64,000 nt of DNA. Source: Rhabdophis nuchalis. Its lineage: Eukaryota; Chordata; Lepidosauria; Squamata; Natricidae. The notes below the pieces were generated by a model. That model ran no database searches and was not told where the DNA came from. It saw only the letters and a program-made list of their open reading frames with translations. The stretch covers positions 121,810,610 to 121,874,609 of the forward strand of contig CM077647.1 of NCBI GenBank assembly GCA_039707465.1, written 5' to 3'. The translations under genes and the position numbers were made by a program. Each line of letters opens with the position of its first letter. Position 1 is the first letter of the stretch. Below are positions 32,706 to 42,754 of this stretch, piece by piece.

Positions 32706-35157
32706 TGGAGGTAGCGGCGATTTGGACGCAGGGAGCCACGGCGACGCAGATGTCAACCTCCCTGGGCTGGAGGGCGAGGCGGGGCCAGACTCAGAGCCTG
32801 ACTCGGAGGTGTTTTCGTGCGTGGCCCACTGCTCCGACCTCGCCTGCCGCCAGAACGAACAGCGGCGGTTAGGCCTCTTCTGTGACGTCACGCTAGCCTT
32901 CAGTGGCGGCAGCAATGAGGACGAGGAGGACGACGACGAGGGGGGAGTGGGCGGGGCCTCCTCCGACCCCCCGCCGCGAGAGTTCCGGGCGCACCGCTCG
33001 GTCCTGGCAGCGGCCACCGAATACTTCGCTCCTCTCCTTCTGGGCGACTTTGCGGAGTCCCGCTCGGGCCGGGTGGAATTACGGAAATGGAGCTCGGGAG
33101 CGGGACCAGACCCGGAGACGATCGAGGCGGTCATCAGCTTCATGTACACGGGGACCGTCCGCGTCAGTCCTGGCAACGTACACGAGGTTCTGGAGTTGGC
33201 CGACAGGTGAGGCGGGGAGGAGGAGCAGCGAAGGGTGTCAGGTGACAAACCAGACGCCCACCGACTGATGCACGGCTTTCCCGAGTTCTGACGGGTGAAA
33301 GAGACGTCATAACATCCCTCCCCCCGGAGTTCTTAGGGAAGGCCACCAAGGGGGCGGGGGTGTCATTCTGTGCCTCCTTCCCTGAAATTGGGAAAATTGA
33401 TCTTGGATTCCGGTGTAAACCAGTGATGGCTTTAGTTGGAGGAGACTCCTTTGCCAGAAAGACTACAGGTCTGGCTTGATATAATGCATATCAAGAAATT
33501 GTTAGAATTGAACAAAGTTTTTAACTTTCTAATAATTCTCTGGTGGCATTTCTGAATTGTCTTTTTGTTTTGCAGGTTCTTACTAATACGTCTAAAAGAG
33601 TTCTGTGGGGAATTCCTCAAGAAAAAACTGAGTCTCTCCAACTCTGTAGCCATTCACAGCTTAGCTCATATGTACTCTTTGAACCAGCTGGCTTTAAAAG
33701 CTGCTGAGATGATCAGGAGGAACTTCTACAAAGTCATCGAAGATGAAGAGTTCTATACTTTGCCATTTCACCTTATTAGGGATTGGCTTTCAGACTCAGA
33801 AATCACAGTGGATGCAGAAGAGATTCTCTTTGAAATGGTTTTGAAGTGGGTCCAGAGAAATCCTGACGAAAGAGAAAAATACTTTGGAGAGCTCTTTAAA
33901 CTCCTCCGACTATCACAAATTAAGCCAACCTATTTGACTCGGCATGTTAAATCTGAAAAACTGGTATCAAGCAATGAAACATGCCTCAAACTTGTGTTGG
34001 AAGCAGTGGAAAGCCATGCTCTCAAGGGTGAGAATTTTCAGATAGGTACACTCCAACAAGCTAAGTGCCCCAATTCATCTCTGCCTCGTTTTGGCCAAAA
34101 CATGGATGTTATCATGGTCATTGGTGGTGTGTCTGAGGGAGGAGATTACTTGAGTGAGTGTGTGGGGTATTTTATTGATGAAGATAGATGGGTGAATTTA
34201 CCACATATACACAATCACCTTGATGGACATGCTGTAGTAGTAACCGAATCCTATCTTTATGTGGCAGGTTCCATGGAGCCTGGCTTTGCCAAGACCATGG
34301 AAAGGTATAACCCAGGTAGAAATGTTTGGGAGAAGGTTTCTAATCTGATAACCAGGAAGCATTCTTTTGGACTTACTGAGGTAAAGGGAAACCTGTACAG
34401 TATTGGTGGCCATGGGAATTTCATCCCTGGTTTTAAAGATGTAGCTGTATACAACCCTGATCAAGATAAGTGGCACAACTTAGAGTCTGCACCAAAGATA
34501 CTCCGGGATGTTAAAGTGATTACAATAGACAACAGATTTGTTTACATGGCAGCTCGCACACCAGTTGATGGAGATAATGAAGATGGTTTAAGGTCTGTCA
34601 TCATTCGCTATGATGCAGACACACGACAGTGGCGAGATTGTGAGTCTCTGCCACTCCTTGACAACTATTGCTGCTTCCAAATGGTTCTGGGAAACACCAA
34701 CTTTTACCACACCGCTTCTTGTTGTCCCAGAAGCTATCCTCTAGACCATGAAGAGGCCAAGAGAAAAATCTCTAACCAATTATCTGATGATATTCTGGAA
34801 AGCTTACCATCAGAAGTCCTTAGCATTGAAGGAGCGGCTGTCTGCTATTACAATGATGATATCTTCATCATAGGTGGATGGAAGAACAGTGATGATACTG
34901 ATAAACAGTACAGAAAAGAGGCCTACCGCTACTGTGCTGAGAAGAAGCGTTGGCTGTTGCTCCCTCCTATGCCTCAGCCTCGCTGCCGTGCTACAGCCTG
35001 TCACGTTAGAATCCCCTTTCGGTCCTTGCACGGTACCCAGAAATATCCAATGCCGCAAAACCTAATGTGGCAGAAGGACCGGATCCGGCAGATGCAGGAG
35101 ATACACCGACATTCCTTAAGTTTACGGAAAATGCCTCGGTCTCAGATAGAATGCTAG
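32695..35157 (+). CDS. KLHL11: KLHL11 copy 2: Kelch-like protein 11, CUL3 adaptor
   Basis: Exons 32695-33206 and 33576-35157, same splice sites and phase as copy 1, 697 residues. BTB, BACK and Kelch regions at the same positions. It differs from copy 1 at ten residues by hand count (copy 1 to copy 2): G7S, P12A, N91D, N176R, K215E, Q424K, R540M, I593V, K597N, R689K. At 176 (Arg) and 540 (Met) copy 2 agrees with human KLHL11 as I recall it; at 593, 597 and 689 copy 1 does. So neither is simply ancestral. Both are intact and probably expressed, because the promoter sites are retained. Confidence 0.95.
33207..33575 (+). other. KLHL11 copy 2 intron
   Basis: 369-bp GT-AG intron, nearly identical to copy 1's. 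Confidence 0.9.
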
Positions 35158-38100
35158 CTTGAATAAATGCCATCAGAAATAGCTGTGTGCAATTGTCATG
35201 CCTGGCATGGACTAATAGTCACCAAACTGCTTAAGCATTGGAGACAAAGCTTTCTTGGTGTTGACTGATCTGGATTTCAATCATCACATGGAAATTTGGT
35301 TTATACTGGCCATTAATATGGAGGTAGGCAATCATATAAATGCTTAGAGCCTGTTGGTTGCTCCACAAATATGAGTCCAACAAGGAATTGTTCTTGCACT
35401 TTGTGTTCAGGTAGTTCAAAGATTTAGCACAGCTTTTTCGTTACATTTTTTGTATTTGACTCACTTTTATGTATTTGATCATCTCATCCCACTGTATAAC
35501 ATTTATACAGCTGATGTGAAATATTCTAGTTTGTTGTAAAATGCTGGTGTGTATGGAAAACACCATTTCATGGTTTTCTTAAAAATATTTTTATCTGCTT
35601 TTGCAGAGGTATCTCCTCTTTTTATCTGCTGTAAATCTGTTTATTTCTGTCAAATCTGGAGATGTGCAGTAGTAAAGAAAAAGTTTACAAAAGGAATAAA
35701 GCACAAAGTTTCCAAGAGCCTCAACATGTTCCATAATTATAAATACTTTAACATTGTATTTATCTAAAAGCACTTGAAGTTGCTAAATAGTAAACCTAAT
35801 AATAATTGTCACTCATATAATGAAATGTCCTAAGTTGTTTGAGGACATCACTATTATTTTTAGTGATGATCATTCTGCTATTTAATTGCCCCACAGATTT
35901 CTCATTAATGAATTGTATTTAATTGGTTCAGAATTGTGGCCTTAAAACATGAATGAAATGACCAAAAAGATCCTAATTCATAATAAGTATTTGTGAGTTG
36001 CTCATGGAAAGATTAAAGCTGTAAACTTGGGTGTCACTATCAGGACAAGTGTAACTACCATCTGATCTATCTTTGACAATCAAAGCCTTTTGTCTTAAAT
36101 AATACACCATTCTTTATGTGGACAGTAGGCACTTCAATTTTGAGTAGAAAATTTGCCTGAGCAATTATTCTACACATTAAGAACCCATAACTCCCATGTC
36201 CTAATTATATTTATATATTTTATATGGCAGCATATAAAGTTTATTCTCACCCAAGATAATTCTTGATATAAATTATTTGCTGCTTTTTGTCCTCTCCACT
36301 AGTCTGGTAGTAAGCAGAATCTTATTTTGTTGAAAGTTCTGATAGTTCAATGGAAGATAGAGAATATGTCCAGATAATACAAATGTATTTTATTGAACTA
36401 AAGAGTATTTAGGTTTTAGAATGCTGTAGAGTTGTTCAGGCAGGCAAACTGATATGAAGGATTTAGGCAATATTTAATGTATGCTTGTTGATCCAATGTA
36501 ATATTTTATTTTATTTTATTTTACAAATTATTTTGCGTCATAGGTATATGCCTCAAGGTGTTAAAAATGTAACATGATATCCTGAAGTATTTTATTATGG
36601 AATTTAGTAATATTGCATTTATTGCTTACCTTTTACTCCCTTTTCTAAAATCCGGAATATATATTTACATTATTTATCCTGTCTCTTCAAATGATTGAAA
36701 TAAATTACTCCAGAAACCATCTTTGGCTAGGTAGAACAAATTTTAATTTCTCCTCTTTGCAGTGATGACAATGTCTAAGGAAGTTGTAAGAAAAATCTAG
36801 ATTGGATGCAGGCGATCATCAAATGATCTGCAAGTAGAATCCTCAGAAAAAGAATTGGCTTCTTCATCTAATTATTTTCTGAGAAGGATCTAAAATAGTA
36901 GACTTCAACTAGGTCTACTTTTCTCATCTTTTTTTTTTTAATTAGTCCAGATTTATCTTTGGGAGGACTAAGATGAGATAAATAGATAAAATCAGTATGG
37001 GAGAAACATGTATTGGGCAATATTGTTATTGATGGTGTTTGATTGATAAATAACTGTCTTAAATTTTAAAAGGACATTTTTTAAAATATTAAAAAAATAT
37101 TACAGACTGACTGATACTGTTTTCCAATTTAGCAGGAAACCTAATTCATGTCTGAAATACTTGGGTAAGTGTTTCAATTGCATGCGTGCAGATTTTCCTA
37201 ACTTATCTTTGCTCTTCTAATACTTATTTTTATTATATAGCTGTGCAGTGGATGGGGGCAGGATTAATCTTTGTGAGCTGAAGTAACAATCCTAATATCA
37301 AATTAACATGTTTTTGTCCAACAGTATCACAGACATTAACAATTAAGTTATGCCGCTTGCCTGCCTTAAAGATACTTTATTTTTTACCAGCCGCTTTTTT
37401 ATGGTGTAATAGCTGCTTCAAAAAGCAATTTATCTTCTGGAAAACTTTTGACATTCCAAAGCTGCAGGGTCTAAACTTCCTTCCTTAAAATTATTATCAA
37501 AAGTACTAATTAAGTATGCTTCTTACGAACATAATCTAGCTCCAAGCCTAGACACATCTGGGTGCAAAATTTAAAACTGTTTAATTGGAAATTGTACCTT
37601 TTCAATCTGTTGTTTTTCTTAGATCTCTCAGTATTCCCTTTAATTATATAATATAGCTATAGCTATGGTACTTGAAATTTTTATTTATTTAGTAATGACA
37701 ACCTTGACAAAATTTCAATTACTTAAAATTAAGCACACATTTGAAATCTTTATAGTAGTATATATGGCCTGCATTGCAAATATTTTGCTAAATCAGCACA
37801 AATAATCTGTTGCCTATATTAATTAAAATGCTTGTTCAAAATGCTTGTTTAGTCTGATAAGCTTTGTACAACTTTAGTTATGAGTCACATTGGTTGTTTG
37901 TGAATGCAGTCACTTATAGCTATTTACATGCCTTGCTTGGAGATTTCAATTTGTATGAAGAGGTAAGAGCAGTATGGAAAGCAGTCACCTTGTATAATAT
38001 GTAGCATCAAATGTCGTGATGTCTGGATATTAAGCTACTAACTTGTTCCTTTGGTCTGAATGCACAACTCTGTTTTGCATGTGGTTTCTTATTTTAATTT

Positions 38101-39390
38101 AGTCATGACAATCCTGACGAAATTGCCTTGTAGCAAAAGGAACAACTACAAAAATATTTCCATTTAGAATTATTAAGAGATCTAGATTATGTTCCTCAAC
38201 ATAACTGAGAGTTTCAATGAAATGAATGGGACTTCTGCCTGAGTGAAAATAATTAGAAATATGTTTTATGGACAAAATATATTTTAAATTATTGCAGTGG
38301 AGATGTTCAAAGACAGGCAGACATCAAAGCTAGATAGAGTCTTAGGAAACAATATTTTTTAAGTTGCATTTCTATTGAAAAAATATATGGTTCAACAGTT
38401 TGCCTTTTATGATCTACAGGAGTATCATATATTTTTTAAAATAATAAACGGGCATTATTGCTAGAATAATAGTGTCTGAAGGATATATTCATAGGCACAT
38501 GCTCTTCATATATTGGAACTGTTTTGTGTTTGTGTGTCTGTTTCACTAAGGCTCAATTTTCACAAGAAAAGTAACTACATGTATCAGTACAATGTTATTA
38601 TGGTAATCTGTTATTGCTATAACATTTGCCAAAAAAACCATTAGAAATATGTTATGTTAGTCATTCTTTACAGTATGACAATAAGCCATTTGCAAGAGTT
38701 CCTACAAAAGAATAGCTCTTTTCTATCTTGGATTCACATTGTGCAAATGACACTTGATGTGGGAAGACTGACTCAGGAGAAGGTGGAGAGTTTTCCTGTT
38801 TTTCAGGAAACTGATAGTATCAGCTGCTCTGTTTTGTGGAAGCATAGAAGCAACAGGTTTTAAACCTAGTTTTCTCTCTCATCAATATCTCTTACAATTC
38901 TGGGAAAAGGTTTAAACCAATTTCGTTGTGTTTAAGTACAATGACAATAAATATTATACTTATACTTAAATTGTTAATGATATAAATTGATGCTCAGTTG
39001 CATGCCAAGCTGATACTGATGGACTTCTTAACTTACAGCCTTTTCTGAATTTGAAAAACATACTAAAAATATAACACTTTATAAAATGTAAAATTATTTC
39101 TCCTAAGAATTCAGATTGGATCAAGAATTCATAAAAATAATAATAATTCCCATTTCATTTTTCTGTTATGATCCTAATTTGCGTTTGGTCTGTTCCTCAA
39201 TAAACAGATTAGCTTAGACTGCAATGCAGAATTTACACCTTGTTCAGGCAGAATACTCTAGATGCTATGCTGGCCTCTAAACTTTATTTTTTTTTAATGC
39301 AATTCATTATGTGCTATATTACATTGTGTAAAACTAAAGACTAATTCAATAAACATTTTATTTCTCTATATCTTTTGTTCCTCTCTTATT
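35158..39390 (+). other. KLHL11 copy 2 3' UTR and downstream flank
   Basis: AATAAA at 35162-35167 and a conserved AATAAAG at 35695-35701. The rest is AT-rich, aligns with 26571-31670, and lacks the two MITEs and the CR1 fragment present there. No other gene seen. Confidence 0.55.
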
Positions 39391-39936
39391 AAAATTATTC
39401 ATGGATATGTTTTCAGCATAAAAGTTCCTATCCTTCAATATCAGTTGTTATCATTGAACTGTTAAATAGTGCAAAAAGAAGATTCTTTTATTCATATCTC
39501 AATTGTCTTTTATAGAATGAAGACAAATTAACCAAAGTAAGGTCAACAAATAGGAATATCTTTATTTCCTAATTCTGAAGCTATTCATTCTAGAAAACAT
39601 CATTTAAAACTATGACAGGAAAAAGCCAATAGAAAAAGCTTTAAAAGAACAATAACTTCTTGAGATATTAACAAAGATTTCAAAATCAAAATATTAAAGC
39701 AAGGGAAGTGTTAGTTACATTCTGTTCAGCAATAACAGGCTTGGAATATTACACCTTGCTGTTTGCATACCACTTTTGAGATGTATTTAGCTGTAAAGAA
39801 GGGAAAATGATCATAACTGAAAATTAATAAGTAAAAGAAAAGGAACTCTGCCTTTAAAAAAAAGGGTATACTAGACAACCCATGACCAACTTAATTAACC
39901 TTTCAGAGATGTTTCCTTACCAGATTCGTCAGTGCT
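39391..39936. other. No recognised feature
   Basis: AT-rich sequence between the duplication and the SINE; nothing recognised. Confidence 0.5.
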
Positions 39937-39946
39937 TTCAATAATA

Positions 39947-40555
39947 GGGTAAGGTAAAGATTCCCCTCGCACATACGTGCTAGTTGTTCCTGACTCTAGG
40001 GGGCGGTGGTCGTCTCCGTTTCAAAGCCGAAAAGCCAGCGCTGTCCGAAGACGTCTCCCATGATATTATGGCCAGCATGACTAAACAGCAAAGGTGCATG
40101 GAATGCTGTTACCTTCCCACCAAAGGTGGTCCCCATTTTTCTACGTACATTTTTTACGTGCTTTTGAACTGCTACCATGTTTCCCGGAAAATAAGACACG
40201 GTCTTGTTTTCTTTTGACCCTTGGAATAAGTGCTTGGTCTTATTTTCAGGGAGGTCTTATTATTTTTGAGATGCAGGAGGTGGCGAGCGTGGTCACCTCA
40301 TGGCTGCTGCTGTGTTCAGTATTTTCAGGCAGGGCTTATTTTCGGGGGAAGGCTTATTTTAGCGCATGCACTTGAGCCCGATTGGGCTTATTATCAGGCA
40401 AGGTCTTATTTTCGGGGAAACAGGGTAGGTTGGCAGAAGCTGGGACATGTAATGGGAATTCATTCTGTTACGCAGTGCTAGGGATTTGAACTGCTGAACT
40501 GCCAACCTTTCAGATCAACAAGCTCAGAGCCTTAGCCACTGAGCCACTGCGTCCC
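39947..40555 (-). mobile_element. Sauria-type tRNA-derived SINE, interrupted
   Basis: On the minus strand the head reads CGCAGTGGCTCAGTGGCTAAG (A-box region) and GTTCAAATCCCTAG (B-box region), pol III promoter elements of a tRNA-derived SINE. The body with CGTCTTCGGACAGCGCTGGC is the common squamate SINE. A 10-bp target duplication TTCAATAATA flanks it (39937-39946 and 40556-40565). A mariner-type MITE sits inside. Confidence 0.85.
40175..40425. mobile_element. Tc1/mariner-type MITE inside the SINE, 251 bp
   Basis: Inverted ends CCATGTTTCCCGGAAAATAA and TTATTTTCGGGGAAACAGGG (imperfect) are flanked by TA on both sides (40173-40174, 40426-40427). Removing the element and one TA restores the SINE sequence GAACTGCTAGGTTGG. 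A partial relative with the same right end lies at about 52500-52551. Confidence 0.85.
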
Positions 40556-40565
40556 TTCAATAATA

Positions 40566-42369
40566 AATGTCTAATGTACTAACTTCAGTAGAAAAGGACG
40601 TATCTTGAAAATAGCAATATTGAACTTGTATAGCCAAATTTCAGCACAGGAAATGTTTATAACATTTTGTATTAATACTCTGGAAGTTATGCATCCCAAA
40701 TTTGGACACATTGGACAAAATCAAGTAAACAATACCCCAATCAAGGCCCTACCAATGCAGAAAAGTTAACACTAAACAATAACCCAATCAAGGAACCTCA
40801 GAGAACATTCCTACCAACATTGACATGCAAGCTACTGTATATATAAATTAAGAGGAAACCTTTTCCTTCTAGCATGATGATGTTACCTAATATGGTAATG
40901 AAACATCTGCAAGAAAACTATCAAGCTCAGAGAACAACAAGAATTCTACAGGCTTTAACATCTATTTTAAAATTGCACAAATTACCAGTTTGCTTCCAGA
41001 TCCAATTCAAGATGCTTCTTTTGATCTTTAAAATCCCTCTTTGCATGGGATTGGCTAAAATAAGGAACTGCCTCTATCAGACTACCTCTGCCCATCCCAT
41101 TAGCAGAATAATTATGTTTTGAATCCTGCCTGCAAAGAATTTACATCTGGTAGGACTTCAGAGATATTGTTTCCCCTCTCACGTGAGGCTGGCCCCGGCT
41201 CCACCATCTTTCCAGAAGTTCCTTAAAACATGATTGTGCAATCGGGATTTGGAATTACAGGTCTTGACTTGGTTTACACATAGTCTAAGACAAATCATTG
41301 TATTCTATTCTACAATGTTATCTCAGGCTAAATAATGCTTAATTTGACAGTTTCATTCAGCTCTTTCATTTATATATAATGGCCATGAGCTCCAATTTAA
41401 TATTTTTACATCTAACAACATAATCTCCAGAATATTATTTTGTCTTACAGCAAGGAGGAAAGAATTTACTGTATAGAAGTCATTGAATTGGTAATTATAC
41501 TCGCTAAAACTGAACAATTCAAAAGGAGGGATGCAGCTATTTCCTCTAATTGCCCAATTACCCCATCCCTTTTTATATTTTAATTAACCATCTTTAAATT
41601 GCACAGAATAATGAAAATATCAAATGCATTAAAGCTACTTCTACACAAAGCTTTTTCTATCCTTTACAAAATTTTATGGTGGATAAAAACAGCTGAGTGT
41701 ATACAAAACTTGCTTACAAAATTTATGAACCTTGCAATGATGGGCTAACTAAAATATGTTGTGAATTAGAACATGGGTGGCTAATATCTGGGTCATTGTA
41801 CAAATCAGTATGACTAATAGTGTTTTGCAAAATTAAGCAACTAGATTCAGTTCAATATAGTAATTGTTATGTGGACACAGCATCTACTACTTCTAAATCC
41901 TATCACTTTTTCCTTCTTTTGTACCAGAAGATTATGAATAAGAAAAATAAATAAATGCACAAATACTTTTTAGTTAATGGTATTACCATAGAATCTCTCC
42001 AGCTGTAAGCTTCCCAACACTGTATTTAAGACAGTTACAGATGAATCTGTATGTAAGAATGGAGATGGAGGAATAATCTCTCAAAAAATGTGACAGGCCA
42101 ACAGAGTCAGAAATAAAAAAACACTATCCATGTTTTCAAACTTGACTAGTGTCTCCGGAGACATTACTGTTGAAAATAGGCTTTCTCTCTAATGCTAGTT
42201 CTTGGTTGGTTGATTGATAGATATCACAATTATATAATGCACAAAATCTCACAGAATGTGACTCTGGTGTACAATAAAAATTATAAAAATCTAACAGAGC
42301 ATTCAACAATTAAAAACAATTAAAGCTACCAGCAATAGAGTAGCAGAGATACCTATCATTATAGGCAAT
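40566..42369. other. Non-coding; one decayed L2-like stretch
   Basis: At about 40945-41105 the plus strand encodes LPVCFQIQFKMLLLIFK, like the conserved L2 C-terminal region (LPVxFRxxFKxLxxIFK), so an old L2 remnant is likely. The rest is AT-rich and unassigned. No KLHL10-like frame is seen on either strand. Confidence 0.45.
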
Positions 42370-42745
42370 ACAGCCATCCCGTTATAGGTATTCCTTGACT
42401 TATGATTGTAATGGGGTCTGTTCATTATGGTTGTAAAACAGGCCATCCATGTGACTAGCCCAATTTTACAACCTTTTTGCTGCAATTATTAAGCACACCC
42501 ATTGTTCACTACGAACTGGTTTTACAAAAAACATCAAAGTATATGCGGATTTTGTTGGAAAAATGCTTGTAAAAAGCACCGAGATGCTACAAATGGCCAT
42601 AGATATGGGCCACCTGCCCAGTGCCCAAAATGTGATCACATGACAGCAGAAGATTATGGGGCTGAATGTTGGCACTTCAGCACTGGGTCACAAGTATGCC
42701 CAGGGATGTCTGTCACAACTTTTATGTTCTTATCATATGATAAAT
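42370..42745. repeat. Unclassified squamate interspersed repeat
   Basis: Contains GGTATTCCTTGACTTATGA and related text also found in variant form at about 63890-63950 (TCCTCGACTTACGACC) and in the hAT modules at about 12090 and 52775. The ends were not found. Confidence 0.4.
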
Positions 42746-42754
42746 AATAAACAT

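Larger units (their letters stand above)
31800..39390 (+). repeat. Tandem duplication unit 2 (contains KLHL11 copy 2)
   Basis: Direct copy of unit 1 as described there, with a sharp rise in identity over the gene. Ends shortly after the block CAATAAACATTTTATTTCTC (about 39348-39368); sequence from about 39390 has no counterpart in unit 1. Confidence 0.85.

Noticed and set aside
39984..40375. Plus-strand frames over the SINE
   Set aside because: They are inside a tRNA-derived SINE and MITE with target duplications.
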